DNA of 64,000 bases from Paenibacillus catalpae (GTDB lineage: Bacteria; Bacillota; Bacilli; Paenibacillales; Paenibacillaceae): the NCBI RefSeq assembly GCF_900112695.1, contig NZ_FOMT01000002.1, positions 874,479 through 938,478 of the forward strand, written 5' to 3'. This document shows positions 17,115 through 25,430 of this stretch, one piece after another. A program made the translations under genes and the position numbers. How positions within the stretch are numbered: position 1 is the first letter of the stretch; every line of letters starts with the position of its first letter. The notes under the pieces are model-generated. The model made no database searches. It was not told where the DNA came from and saw only the letters and a program-made list of their open reading frames with translations.

Positions 17115-17423
17115 TTACATCCAGTGCTCGCCCCAGCTTTGGATCGACTCGATAACGGGTTGGAGCTCCCGGCCCTTCGGCGTTAATTCATATTCGATGC
17201 GAACAGGCATTTCAGGATAGACAGTTCGCTTCACAATGCTCAGACTCTCTAGTTCCTTCATCCGATCCGTTAACATTTTGTCACTCATCTCGGGGATCTG
17301 CTCTTTAATTTCCTTGAACCGTTTAGGTCCGCCAAGCATAACCCGAATGATAAGCCCTGTCCATTTCTTACCAAGAATGTCGGCCGCAGCTTCATACTTT
17401 GGGCACATAGTTGAATAATCCAA
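17115..17423 (-). CDS. HxlR family transcriptional regulator
   Basis: A 102-residue winged-helix regulator. The family pattern is clear: DYSTMCPKYEAAADILGKKWTG at the N-terminus with the conserved Cys, then RFKEIKEQIPEMSDKMLTDRMKELE (recognition helix region) and a wing ending in YELTPKGREL. Proteins of this family often sense electrophiles or oxidants through the N-terminal cysteine. TTG at 17423 is preferred; GGGG lies eight bases before it, whereas a GTG three codons upstream overlaps that site. It is divergent from a doxX gene, its likely target. Confidence 0.88.
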   Translation of the reverse strand: MDYSTMCPKYEAAADILGKKWTGLIIRVMLGGPKRFKEIKEQIPEMSDKMLTDRMKELESLSIVKRTVYPEMPVRIEYELTPKGRELQPVIESIQSWGEHWM

Positions 17424-17525
17424 CGCGATCACCCCTTTTTCTACCTTTATTGTAGCATATGTTCTTTGGAAAAGTAAGTTCGTTCACCTATCCAAAATTG
17501 GGTATTAGCTATTTTTATTTTACCT

Positions 17526-17557
17526 ACTTGACTTAAGTAAGTAACATACATTATTAT
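17526..17557 (+). promoter_or_regulatory. doxX promoter with overlapping inverted repeat
   Basis: TTGACT and TATTAT with 18-bp spacing. The -35 box lies inside TACTTGACTTAAGTAAGTA, an imperfect palindrome centred on ACTTAAGT. Its place fits an operator for the divergent HxlR protein; binding is inferred. Confidence 0.5.
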
Positions 17558-17619
17558 AAGTGCATCAAGAGCGGCCGCTCAAAAAAAACCGAGAAAATAG
17601 ATAAAGGGAGAGGTTCTAC

Positions 17620-18018
17620 ATGTTAGATACAGGATTATTGATTATTAGGGTTGTTATTGGTTTGCTGATGATTGGGCACGGTGCGCAGAAGCTGTTTGGC
17701 TGGTTTGGCGGGTATGGCTTGAAAGGTACAGGCGGATGGTTCGAGTCAATCGGAATGAAACCTGGCGTATTGATGGCAGCCGGTGCAGGATTGGCGGAGG
17801 TAGCAGGCGGATTGCTGTTCGGTGCCGGATTGTGGGTTGAAGTCGGTGCAGCATTGCTCATCATTCTAATGTTTATGGCTATCGTGAAAGTGCATGGCGT
17901 AAACGGCGTATGGGTTACGCAAAACGGCTATGAGTACAATCTGGTTTTGATTGCTGTAATCCTTGGCGTAGCCTTCACCGGCGCAGGAGATTTCTCGATT
18001 GACGCTTTACTGAAATAA
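17620..18018 (+). CDS. DoxX family membrane protein
   Basis: A 132-residue protein with four predicted helices. The start (LLIIRVVIGLLMIGHGAQKLFGWFGGYG) is the family signature of DoxX-like proteins, a broad group linked to respiratory or thiol-stress membrane complexes. AAAGGGAGAGG precedes the ATG. Divergence from an HxlR regulator is a common context for such genes and suggests induction by reactive compounds. The exact substrate or partner is unknown. Confidence 0.9.
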   Translation: MLDTGLLIIRVVIGLLMIGHGAQKLFGWFGGYGLKGTGGWFESIGMKPGVLMAAGAGLAEVAGGLLFGAGLWVEVGAALLIILMFMAIVKVHGVNGVWVTQNGYEYNLVLIAVILGVAFTGAGDFSIDALLK

Positions 18019-18041
18019 TGCCTAAAATAATATAAATAGGG

Positions 18042-18087
18042 AAAAGCACCTCTGGAACCTGTGATGAACAGGCTCCGGGTGCTTTTT
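18042..18087. terminator. Terminator between doxX and the EamA gene
   Basis: Outer stem AAAAGCACC/GGTGCTTTT and inner CCTGT/ACAGG, with a T-run on the right and A-run on the left. It serves convergent genes. Confidence 0.85.
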
Positions 18088-18105
18088 TGTGTTTAGGAAA
18101 GGAAG

Positions 18106-18951
18106 TTAGATTCGGATAATAAACAGCCCGGCAATCGTCAGGAGAAAAGCAGCCCATTGCGCCCGGTTCAGTTTTTCTTTATAAACGAGGATGGAGCCTG
18201 CCGCAACAACAAGACTATTCGTCGCAAAGATTGGTGCAGCCAGGTTGGATGGACCGGTCGCCAAGGCGATAGCATATAACTGAAGTCCGCCATATGAGAA
18301 AACGCCGGCCAATAGCCCCAGCTTTAGGCCTGTCCTGACGGCTGCAGAATCTGCAGCTTTGCGAAGCGGGAAGGCAAACCAGATCAAGGATAACGCATAT
18401 CCGATAAACAGGATGGGGGCGCTTGATAAACCAAGCTCTTCAGTCACCTTAAGTCCGCCGTTACGGAAGGTAAAGAACAGAATGGCTGCGGCCACATACA
18501 GGTACCATTGTGACTGAACGGAGGAAGGAACTGATTGTTTTTTGTAATTGATCATTACAACAGCGGCCAGCAGCAGAGCAATGCCGGTTCCTTCCGTCCA
18601 CTGCAAGGTTTCTCCGTAATATAGAGTGCCAAGCGCAATAACAAGTACGATATTCATGTTCGTAAGCGGGGATGTTAAGGCTGCGGGACCGTAATCCAGC
18701 GCTTTCATAAATAAAGCATTGCCAAGAGCAGAGCCAGCCCCGATAATGACCCCGGCCAGCCATACCCGGTAATCCGTTAATTGATGAATCGATCCTTCTC
18801 CTGCTGCATGAATACCAAAGCCCGCCGTTCCCGAGGCATACAGCCCGAACAGCATAACCGAGACATGTCCCCGGCGCATTTGGCTTACCTTCATCCACCA
18901 GCCTGCAAGTCCAAACAGCAAAGCGCTGCCGACCGCGATTGCCAGCCACAT
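18106..18951 (-). CDS. EamA/DMT family transporter
   Basis: A 281-residue integral membrane protein with about ten helices in two EamA repeats (residues 1-135 and 150-281). The segments GSALGNALFMKALDYGPAAL and ALATGPSNLAAPIFATNSL are the end-of-helix motifs seen in both halves of drug/metabolite transporters. The start ATG has GGAG ten bases upstream. It stands alone and the substrate cannot be predicted. Confidence 0.88.
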   Translation of the reverse strand: MWLAIAVGSALLFGLAGWWMKVSQMRRGHVSVMLFGLYASGTAGFGIHAAGEGSIHQLTDYRVWLAGVIIGAGSALGNALFMKALDYGPAALTSPLTNMNIVLVIALGTLYYGETLQWTEGTGIALLLAAVVMINYKKQSVPSSVQSQWYLYVAAAILFFTFRNGGLKVTEELGLSSAPILFIGYALSLIWFAFPLRKAADSAAVRTGLKLGLLAGVFSYGGLQLYAIALATGPSNLAAPIFATNSLVVAAGSILVYKEKLNRAQWAAFLLTIAGLFIIRI

Positions 18952-19064
18952 CAGATGTCATCTCCTGCCCGAATTTGTTACACAAATGAAATAGTTCTGT
19001 TACGGTACAAACATATTATTAGGCTATTATAATAAACAAGACCCCCTTTTAATATATCGATTTT

Positions 19065-19095
19065 GGACCTGTGAGCGCACAGGTCCACTTTTTTT
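19065..19095 (+). terminator. Isolated plus-strand terminator-like hairpin
   Basis: An 8-bp stem (GGACCTGT with ACAGGTCC), 6-base loop, then a run of seven T bases. No plus-strand gene lies upstream; the nearest gene is divergent. It could end a short RNA from 18952-19064 or be a relic. Confidence 0.55.
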
Positions 19096-19105
19096 GTCCG
19101 GATAT

Positions 19106-19136
19106 AAAAAACCGCTTTGCAATGTGCAAAGCGGTT
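19106..19136 (-). terminator. Terminator of hisJ
   Basis: An 11-bp perfect stem (AACCGCTTTGC) with a 5-base loop; on the minus strand it is followed by a U-run. Confidence 0.85.
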
Positions 19137-19146
19137 ACTTTCTATT

Positions 19147-19956
19147 TTACAGCGGAAGTACGATTTGCTGGCGTTTGCGGTAGAACACCCACTGCGAGAA
19201 GCCGATTTCCTTCAGGCGCTTGCGCACAAGCTCGAATTCATCGCCTACACGGCTTGGCTTATGGGCGTCAGAGCCAAAAGTAACATTGACCCCAAAGTGA
19301 AGCGCTCTCTCCAGAATCGCATCGGAAGGATACCAGCCGCCAACGTCCTTGGTGCTGCCGGAAGTATTAATCTCAATGGCAATATCATGCTTGGCAATTA
19401 CGCGCAGCGTATCGTCAATTACTTCGTCCGCGGGAATGTCCGAGAAGGCCGGATAATAGCCCTTCATCGCGTCGATATGGCCTAATATGTCAAACATACC
19501 GCTGCGTGCGGATTGCTGGATCAGGTCATAATACGACGATTTTTCCGAAATCTGCTTTTCATTGGACAAGCCTTTCCATCGGTTGCGGTTAAAGATGCTG
19601 ACTCCGCTGACTTGATGGACAGAACCGATCAAATAATCAAACGGTACATCCTTGTAGGCATCCCGGTAAGTCTCCGCATGTTTCGGGAAGAAATCCGATT
19701 CCATGCCAAGCAATACTTCAATACGGCCTTTGTACTTTTCCTTCAGGCGAAGGACCTCGTCTACATAGCTCTTGAAGTCACTTCGGGCCATCGCAATGCC
19801 GGGAAAAGGCTGATCCTGCTCGCTGCCGAAATACGGCGAGTGGTCGGAGATGCCTATAACTTGAAGACCTGCGTCTAGTGCGGCAATAATATAATCTTCG
19901 ATCGTGCCGTTGGCGTGGCCGCAACGTTCGTGATGGGTATGCAAATCGAATTTCAT
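19147..19956 (-). CDS. hisJ: Histidinol-phosphatase (PHP family)
   Basis: Removes phosphate from L-histidinol phosphate in histidine synthesis. The 269 residues show the PHP metal motifs: HTHHERCGHANG at residues 6-17, GISDHSPYFG near 35, GMESDFFP near 84 and GSDAHKP near 227. Length and the HERCGHA segment match the HisJ/HisK type of Bacillota. AGGAGGAAC precedes the ATG. There is no other his gene nearby. Its leader contains the same structured motif as uvrC, flanked by a 13-bp direct repeat. Confidence 0.93.
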   Translation of the reverse strand: MKFDLHTHHERCGHANGTIEDYIIAALDAGLQVIGISDHSPYFGSEQDQPFPGIAMARSDFKSYVDEVLRLKEKYKGRIEVLLGMESDFFPKHAETYRDAYKDVPFDYLIGSVHQVSGVSIFNRNRWKGLSNEKQISEKSSYYDLIQQSARSGMFDILGHIDAMKGYYPAFSDIPADEVIDDTLRVIAKHDIAIEINTSGSTKDVGGWYPSDAILERALHFGVNVTFGSDAHKPSRVGDEFELVRKRLKEIGFSQWVFYRKRQQIVLPL

Positions 19957-20036
19957 TATAGTTCCTCCTAAAAGAATGGCTGCCTAAACGGCCAAAGTTT
20001 TGGCCATTTGTAGTGATTCTTACTTCGTAAGCATGA
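19957..20036 (-). promoter_or_regulatory. Conserved structured leader, copy B (upstream of hisJ)
   Basis: On the minus strand: CATGCTTACGAAGTAAGAAT, CACTACAAA, a strong hairpin (TGGCCAAA ... TTTGGCCG), then GCCATTCTTTTAGGAGG at the hisJ start. It repeats the plan of copy A. AAAAGAATGGCTG occurs at both ends (about 19971 and 20038), so the block may be a duplication or insertion. Confidence 0.55.
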
Positions 20037-20053
20037 AAAAGAATGGCTGAGAT

Positions 20054-20956
20054 TTACTCGCTGCCAAGAAATGATTGCTCAGGCATGCCTTTTAAGTCGC
20101 TTAAGAACTGCTGCATGGCTGTATTTAAATATCTGCCGGATTTGTATACGACAGCTACCGGGTGATACGGTTCAAGCTCTACTACTTTAATGATCTTGAG
20201 TGAGCCGAGTTTTAATTCGTTGGCAATGGACAGCTTGGATACGACCGCAATGCCAAGATTAATCTCGACCATCCGCTTCACTTCTTCACTGCTCGACAAC
20301 TCCATAATTATATTCGGCTGGATATTATTTTTCTTGAAGATCTGGTCCAGGAACCGACGGCCCAAGGTGTCAGGCGCAAGCATGATAAAGGGCAAATCCT
20401 TGATCATATGAATGTTAGTATGCACAACTTGACTCAATGGATGAGCGGGAGAAGCAACAAGGACAAAGGAATCGTAATAAAGAATAGATGTGTCCATGTT
20501 CGGATTTTTTTCCGAAATGTAAGTAATGCCGATATCGACCGAACCGTTCTCTACGCTTGCTAAAACCTGCGAGGAAGGCATTGTATGGATGGTTGTTTTG
20601 ATAAGCGGGTACTGGTCCTGGAAGTATGATAACACCCGGGGCAATATCTGAATGGCCATGGATGAGGTTGTTCCGAGCACGATATGGCCCTGAGGTATCG
20701 CATTCAAATCGGACAGCTTCTGCTTTAATTCCTCGACAACCGCCAGGATCCGCTCCGCGTGCTCCAGAAAAACTTTTCCGTGGTCGGTGAGGGTAACTGG
20801 CTGATTGCGATCAATGAGAACGGTCTTGAATTCGTCCTCAAGTGTTTTAATTTGAGCAGAGACGGCTGGCTGAGTCAAGTTCAGCAGTTCGCCGGCTTTG
20901 CGGAAGCTCATCGTCTTTGATATGGTGAGGAGCGTTTCAAGCTGGCTAATATTCAA
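20054..20956 (-). CDS. LysR family transcriptional regulator
   Basis: A 300-residue regulator. The winged helix is in the first 60 residues (QLETLLTISKTMSFRKAGELL, LTQPAVSAQIKTLEDEF) and the effector domain starts near IPQGHIVLGTTSS. The TTG at 20956 is preferred because GGGGG lies seven bases before it; an ATG two codons upstream is too close to that site. The neighbour on the other side of the shared upstream region is an MFS gene on the plus strand. The subfamily resembles CysL/CynR-type regulators and cysK lies 1.5 kb away, but no target site was recognised. Confidence 0.9.
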   Translation of the reverse strand: MNISQLETLLTISKTMSFRKAGELLNLTQPAVSAQIKTLEDEFKTVLIDRNQPVTLTDHGKVFLEHAERILAVVEELKQKLSDLNAIPQGHIVLGTTSSMAIQILPRVLSYFQDQYPLIKTTIHTMPSSQVLASVENGSVDIGITYISEKNPNMDTSILYYDSFVLVASPAHPLSQVVHTNIHMIKDLPFIMLAPDTLGRRFLDQIFKKNNIQPNIIMELSSSEEVKRMVEINLGIAVVSKLSIANELKLGSLKIIKVVELEPYHPVAVVYKSGRYLNTAMQQFLSDLKGMPEQSFLGSE

Positions 20957-21049
20957 TTCCATTCCCCCTCGAACATGATCACTTATTATTATAAAGCATA
21001 TGGATGATTACAGCAAAAAAGCGGTCAAGCTTCAAAAATTCTTAAGAAG

Positions 21050-21123
21050 ATGCTTTCGAAGCATGAATTACCACAAACGGTAATGTTATTTTTTTGTATG
21101 GCCATTGCTTTTAAGAGGAATAA
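21050..21123 (+). promoter_or_regulatory. Conserved structured leader, copy C (upstream of the MFS gene)
   Basis: It holds GATGCTTTCGAAGCATGAAT, then TACCACAAACGGTAATG with a run of T bases, then GCCATTGCTTTTAAGAGG. ATGCTT can pair with AAGCAT. AAGCA can instead pair with TGCTT beside the ribosome site. Relative to copies A and B the paired bases changed on both sides (AAGAAT/ATTCTT to AAGCA/TGCTT). The copy leads into a ten-codon frame rather than straight into the MFS start. Confidence 0.5.
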
Positions 21124-21156
21124 ATGGGGGTCCGTCGAACTATTGCTGAAGTATAG
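21124..21156 (+). CDS. Possible leader peptide of ten codons
   Basis: ATG with AGAGG five bases upstream opens a frame reading MGVRRTIAEV and a TAG stop. The frame is the same as that of the MFS gene, whose ATG is 57 bp downstream. It is either an upstream frame used for control or the remains of a longer N-terminus. Nothing shows that it is translated. Confidence 0.3.
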   Translation: MGVRRTIAEV

Positions 21157-21180
21157 CCAATACATAAATTGGGGGCGTTT

Positions 21181-22458
21181 ATGCTGGATCAAAGAGCATT
21201 GCGTGGCTGGAAAATGTACGACTGGGCAAACTCGGCATTTGCCACAACGATGATGGCGGCGGTGCTGCCGGTTTATTATTCCGATGTTGCGGCCGCAGAT
21301 CTGGCCGGCAACAGTGCGGAGACCTATTGGGGCTATACCCAAAGCATTGCGATGCTGCTGGTCGCTATTCTATCGCCGATCCTTGGGGCTATTGCGGATT
21401 ACACAGGCTCCAAGCTGAAGTTTCTGTCGGTATTTATGCTGCTTGGCGTATTATCCAGTGTGTTTATGGCCTTTGCCGGGGAAGGGGATTGGCTGCTTGC
21501 CTCGATCTTGATGGTGTTAGGTTCCATCGGTTACTCGGGAGGAAATACGTTTTATGACGCGATGCTGGCTGACGGCGTGCCGCAGAAGTTAAGGGATCGC
21601 GTAAGCGCGCAGGGCTATGCTTATGGATATGCCGGAGGCGGCTTACTCCTGCTTATTAATGTCATTATGATCGAAGGATGGGAGAAGCTTGGTTTTCCGA
21701 GCAAAACCTTCGCTACCCAAATGGTCTTTATTTCTGTAGGGATCTGGTGGCTGTTCTTCTCTTTGCCGATTCTCCGTTCGGTTAAGGAAGTGAGAAAAGC
21801 TCATGGTCATCAGGGAACAGGAGAGGTAGTCCGGGCAGGCTTTGTCCGGATAAAGGAGACCTTCTCTATCCTTAAGCGGTATCCTGAGCTGCTGAAGTAT
21901 ATGGCTTCATTCTGGTTTTTTAACGACGGGATTAATACGGTTATTGTAATGGCCACGATTTACGGCGCGGGCATCGGGATTGAGACAAGTGATCTGATCA
22001 TTGCTCTGCTTATTACACAGTTTGTTGGATGGCCTTGCACCATTCTGTTTGGCAAGCTGGCCGGCCGTTTCGGCTCCAAACGGATGCTTTATTTTGCATT
22101 GATGATCTACGTAGTTATTGTAGGGCTTGGTTTCTTTATGACAAGCGCCATACATTTCTATGCGCTTGCCATCATGGTTGGTTTGGTCCAGGGAGGAAGC
22201 CAGGCCGTGGCTCGTTCCATCTATGCCAATCTGGTACCGCCGTCACGGACTGGCGAGTTTTTTGGCTTTTTATCGCTGTCGAGCAAGTTCTCCTCTTTTG
22301 CGGGGCCGCTTGTATTCTCGGTTGTGGGCACGATAACCGGGTCCAGCCGGGTGGCGATTCTGTCTCTTATTGCTTTCTTCCTGATCGGAATTGCCTTGTT
22401 GTGGAAGGTCAACCTGGATAAAGGTGCGCGTGAAGCGGCAGAAGAAGGGAAGGCTTGA
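21181..22458 (+). CDS. MFS transporter, UMF1 family
   Basis: A 425-residue protein with about twelve helices. KMYDWANSAFATTMMAAVLP at the N-terminus is the signature of the UMF1 (Atg22-like) family of major facilitators; YSGGNTFYDAML and GSQAVARSIYANLVPPSRTGEFFGF are further family segments. Substrates of bacterial members are poorly known. The ATG at 21181 follows GGGGG by five bases and gives the normal family N-terminus. It lies downstream of leader copy C and upstream of cysK, with only 68 bp between. Confidence 0.9.
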   Translation: MLDQRALRGWKMYDWANSAFATTMMAAVLPVYYSDVAAADLAGNSAETYWGYTQSIAMLLVAILSPILGAIADYTGSKLKFLSVFMLLGVLSSVFMAFAGEGDWLLASILMVLGSIGYSGGNTFYDAMLADGVPQKLRDRVSAQGYAYGYAGGGLLLLINVIMIEGWEKLGFPSKTFATQMVFISVGIWWLFFSLPILRSVKEVRKAHGHQGTGEVVRAGFVRIKETFSILKRYPELLKYMASFWFFNDGINTVIVMATIYGAGIGIETSDLIIALLITQFVGWPCTILFGKLAGRFGSKRMLYFALMIYVVIVGLGFFMTSAIHFYALAIMVGLVQGGSQAVARSIYANLVPPSRTGEFFGFLSLSSKFSSFAGPLVFSVVGTITGSSRVAILSLIAFFLIGIALLWKVNLDKGAREAAEEGKA

Positions 22459-22526
22459 GCATGCAACAGTCAGATCTCGTTAATGCTATAATAGGATGAG
22501 ATCCATGAAGAAAGGTGCGATATGAA

Positions 22527-23462
22527 ATGCCAAACATTTATAGCAATTTAACGGAGTTGATCGGCAATACACCATTGCTCGAGCTCACTCATTACAATAA
22601 GAATCAGGAGTCGCTTGCGAAAGTTATAGCCAAACTAGAATACTTTAACCCCGCGGGCAGTGTGAAAGACCGGATAGGTTTTGCGATGATTAAGGATGCC
22701 GAGGAAAAAGGCAAGCTGGTCCCGGGTTCCGTCATTATTGAACCAACGAGCGGCAACACGGGGATTGCGCTGGCTTTCGCAGCAGCCGCATTAGGCTACC
22801 GCTTAATTATTATTCTGCCGGAGTCGTTTAGCATTGAACGCCGGAAGCTGCTGGAAGCGCTTGGAGCAGAGCTGGTGCTTACGCCCGCATCGGAAGGCAT
22901 GTCGGGAGCGATCCGGAAAGCGGATGAGCTCGCAGCCCAAATTCCAAACGCCTACATACCGATGCAATTCAGCAATCCTGCGAATCCGGAAGTTCACAAG
23001 CATACAACAGCGGAAGAAATTTGGCGTGATACCGACGGTCAGGTCGATATTTTTGTAGCGGGCGTTGGTACAGGCGGTACGATCTCGGGTGTAGGAGAGA
23101 GGCTGAAGCAGCTGAATCCGAAAGTTCAGATCGTAGCCGTTGAGCCGTTCAACTCACCGGTATTATCCGGCGGCGAACGAGGTCCCCATTTGATACAGGG
23201 CATCGGTGCCGGGTTTGTGCCGGATAACTATAACGCCTCGGTCGTTGATGAGATTATCAAGGTGAAAAACGAAGATGCTTACCGTACTTCCCGGCATCTG
23301 GCACGCAGTGAAGGCTTGCTGGTCGGTATTTCTTCCGGCGCTGCGGCATTCGCAGCCAGCGAGCTCGCCAAGCGCGAGGAGAACAAGGACAAAACCATCG
23401 TAGTCCTTTTCCCGGACACAGGCGAGCGTTACCTGTCGGCGAATTTGTACGACGAAGCTTAA
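22527..23462 (+). CDS. cysK: Cysteine synthase (O-acetylserine sulfhydrylase)
   Basis: Makes L-cysteine from O-acetylserine and sulfide with PLP. The 311 residues contain the PLP lysine in [11 protein letters not shown] (Lys47), the phosphate-binding loop TSGNTG near residue 74 and the GTGGTISG loop near 178. Length and motifs fit CysK/CysM; the two cannot be separated with certainty by eye. ATG at 22527 is set by AAAGGTG. A TATAAT box lies at 22487-22492 but no good -35 is visible. It links the sulfate uptake genes at 1-4 kb with the methionine genes at 25-29 kb. Confidence 0.95.
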   Translation: MPNIYSNLTELIGNTPLLELTHYNKNQESLAKVIAKLEYFNPAGSVKDRIGFAMIKDAEEKGKLVPGSVIIEPTSGNTGIALAFAAAALGYRLIIILPESFSIERRKLLEALGAELVLTPASEGMSGAIRKADELAAQIPNAYIPMQFSNPANPEVHKHTTAEEIWRDTDGQVDIFVAGVGTGGTISGVGERLKQLNPKVQIVAVEPFNSPVLSGGERGPHLIQGIGAGFVPDNYNASVVDEIIKVKNEDAYRTSRHLARSEGLLVGISSGAAAFAASELAKREENKDKTIVVLFPDTGERYLSANLYDEA

Positions 23463-23476
23463 TTCAGGCGATAAGC

Positions 23477-23501
23477 AAAAAGACCCGTTGGGTCTTTTTT
23501 T
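23477..23501 (+). terminator. Terminator of cysK
   Basis: AAAAGACCC and GGGTCTTTT with a GTT loop and further T bases. Confidence 0.88.
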
Positions 23502-23581
23502 GTGTCTGTAAGGAGCTTAAGTGGTACGAATATGATCTGTCAGGAGCTTATGGACCGTTGGCCATAGCGGGATAGTGACGC

Positions 23582-23719
23582 AATAAGACCCCGCGAGGGC
23601 CTTATTGTGCTACTTATCCATAAGACCCTGTCGGGGTCTTATGAGTTAGTGACTGATGGCAATACGTGCGAAAGTAACGGTATAGTAATGCTATAGGACC
23701 CTATGAGGGTCTTTATTGC
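23582..23719. repeat. Cluster of three hairpins related to the cysK terminator
   Basis: Three stems of the form AATAAGACCC/GGGCCTTATT lie at 23582-23606, 23619-23643 and about 23691-23719, each with the AAGACCC/GGGTCTT core of the cysK terminator. Together with that terminator they make four copies in 240 bp. No gene is seen between cysK and the corA terminator (23463-24112). Confidence 0.7.
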
Positions 23720-23864
23720 ATTTTAAAGTAACTAATCTGGTACGGAACCAGGCTCGTGCGCAGCACCTGAGCCTACATCCCGGTCCCACCTCCAGAGCCG
23801 CCTGGGGTTTTGGGCGGCGGCGCTGCGGGAGGTGCAGGGAGGGCGGCAGGGAGCAAGGAAGGGG

Positions 23865-24040
23865 CTGGGGAGGGGCTGGGAGGGGCGCAGGGGTAAGGGG
23901 GAGATCTCCATTGAAGAGTGTAACGACCGCCTTTGTCCGTTCTTATCCACCACTTGAAAATTGATTCAAGATAAGAACGGACAACAGCGGCTGAAAGGAG
24001 ATCCCCCCGTCCCCGAAGCACGCCGACCCAGCCCCGACCC
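23865..24040. repeat. Large imperfect palindrome, copy 2 of a dispersed family
   Basis: Arms with GGGGGAGATCTCC, CCGCCTTTGTCCGTTCTTATC and their right-hand partners (GATAAGAACGGACAACAGCGG, GGAGATCCCCCC) flank a 22-base loop. Outer arms are very G-rich on the left (from about 23865) and C-rich on the right (to about 24040). On the reverse strand the core aligns with the palindrome at 12234-12434. It sits between convergent cysK and corA. Confidence 0.8.
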
Positions 24041-24082
24041 GCTGCCCCGAACGCTCCACAAGCTGCCGACCAGCCAGCGCGC

Positions 24083-24112
24083 AAAAAAAGCCGCCCCAAC
24101 ACCAGGGCGGCT
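24083..24112 (-). terminator. Terminator of corA
   Basis: On the minus strand AGCCGCCCT and GGGGCGGCT form a 9-bp stem followed by seven U bases. Confidence 0.88.
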
Positions 24113-24126
24113 CCCACATTCCCGCA

Positions 24127-25062
24127 TTACAACCAGTTTTTCTTCCTAAACACAATCAGCATCCCTGCACCGAGCACCATCATTATGCCAAGCAGAATAA
24201 TCGATCCGCCGCGCACATGCATCCCCGGAATAAAGTCGAAGTTCATCCCATAGATCCCGGTAATAAAGGTCAGTGGCATGAATATGGTCGTCATCGCGGT
24301 GAACACGCGCATGATTTCGTTCGCCCTGGCGGAGATACTCGACTGATAAGCTTCTCGTAAGTTGCCCATGAGCTCTCGATACGTGTCGAAAGACTCGGCG
24401 ATTTTTACGGCGTTCTCATAAATGTCGCTGAAGTACTTTTGCAGCTGGTCATCAATCAGTTTCAAATCCCGCTTGTTCAGCGTGGCGATGAGATCCTTTT
24501 GCGGACCAAGCACTTTCTTCAGCCACAAAATCTCGCCGCGCAAACCGATGATTTCGTTCAGATGCGATTTTTTTGTATTCATTAATATATCTTCTTCCAG
24601 CATCTCGATCCGGTTGTCGATCCGGTCACCAACGAGGAAGTAATTGTCGACAACGATGTCGACCAGATGGTATAGGAAATAGTCCGGCCGGTTAACTTCC
24701 TGCTCCCACAGAATGGGTTTCAAGCTGCGAAGTTCGTTCAGCTTTTGCTTCGTAATGGTAATAATATAATGACGTCCTAGAAAGATGTTCAGCGCGCGCA
24801 GGAAAATTTCCTCGTCATCAAACCGGATACTGTTAATAACAATAAAATATTGGTTTTCATAAATTTCAAGTTTAGGGCGCTGCTCCTCTTCGCTCAGGCA
24901 GTCCTCGACGGCCAGATCATGCATGCCAAACAGCGGCTGCAGGATAGCAAGATCCTCAACGTCGGCATCAATCCAATAGAAGCCTTCCGCGGCAGGAACC
25001 AGCGTTTCATTAATGTCTTCGATCAGGGTGAATACCCCATTGTTTACATGACGAATTTTCAT
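24127..25062 (-). CDS. corA: Magnesium/cobalt transporter CorA
   Basis: Pentameric channel for Mg2+ and Co2+ uptake. The 311 residues comprise a cytoplasmic domain of about 245 residues rich in helices and two C-terminal membrane helices. The loop motif GMN is present in FITGIYGMNFDFIPGM, and the protein ends with basic residues (FRKKNWL), as in the family. ATG at 25062 is chosen because AGAGGAG lies eight bases before it; longer starts have no site. It is a single gene with its own terminator. Confidence 0.95.
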   Translation of the reverse strand: MKIRHVNNGVFTLIEDINETLVPAAEGFYWIDADVEDLAILQPLFGMHDLAVEDCLSEEEQRPKLEIYENQYFIVINSIRFDDEEIFLRALNIFLGRHYIITITKQKLNELRSLKPILWEQEVNRPDYFLYHLVDIVVDNYFLVGDRIDNRIEMLEEDILMNTKKSHLNEIIGLRGEILWLKKVLGPQKDLIATLNKRDLKLIDDQLQKYFSDIYENAVKIAESFDTYRELMGNLREAYQSSISARANEIMRVFTAMTTIFMPLTFITGIYGMNFDFIPGMHVRGGSIILLGIMMVLGAGMLIVFRKKNWL

Positions 25063-25361
25063 CCGAGCTTCTCCTCTCTTTTGAAACGGAGACACTGCCG
25101 GATGAATGTGCAAAAGAACGGACTTAAAGCGTAAGCGCCCGCTTGAGCAACGGTAGATCCGGCAGCTGCCGTATTCGATTGTTGTCAGGCTTAGGTCGGT
25201 CGCCTTCCATGTCTGTTTGCACTCCTTTACCCTTTATTGTTCTTGAAAAATTGGCTTTTAATCCTTGTCTAGTATACTCCTGCATACACTTGACATTCAA
25301 GCGGAAATATAGGACGAACGCCCTTTAAAATGACCTTCTACAGCATATGTAAATAACGTCC

Positions 25362-25390
25362 TTGACGCGAATGACGGAATCCATTAAAGT
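25362..25390 (+). promoter_or_regulatory. Promoter of the metA-metI-metC operon
   Basis: TTGACG and TAAAGT with 17-bp spacing, about 40 bp upstream of the S-box. The -10 match is weak (4 of 6). The rest of the space from 25063 to 25361 shows nothing else recognised. Confidence 0.5.
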
Positions 25391-25430
25391 TAAGAATAGA
25401 ATTGGAATTCGACAACCGAATAGAACCACT

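Noticed and set aside
23716..24155. Gly/Arg/Pro-rich frames in the cysK-corA gap
   Set aside because: They arise from G-rich and C-rich arms of the palindrome; there is no ribosome site and the sequences are low complexity.
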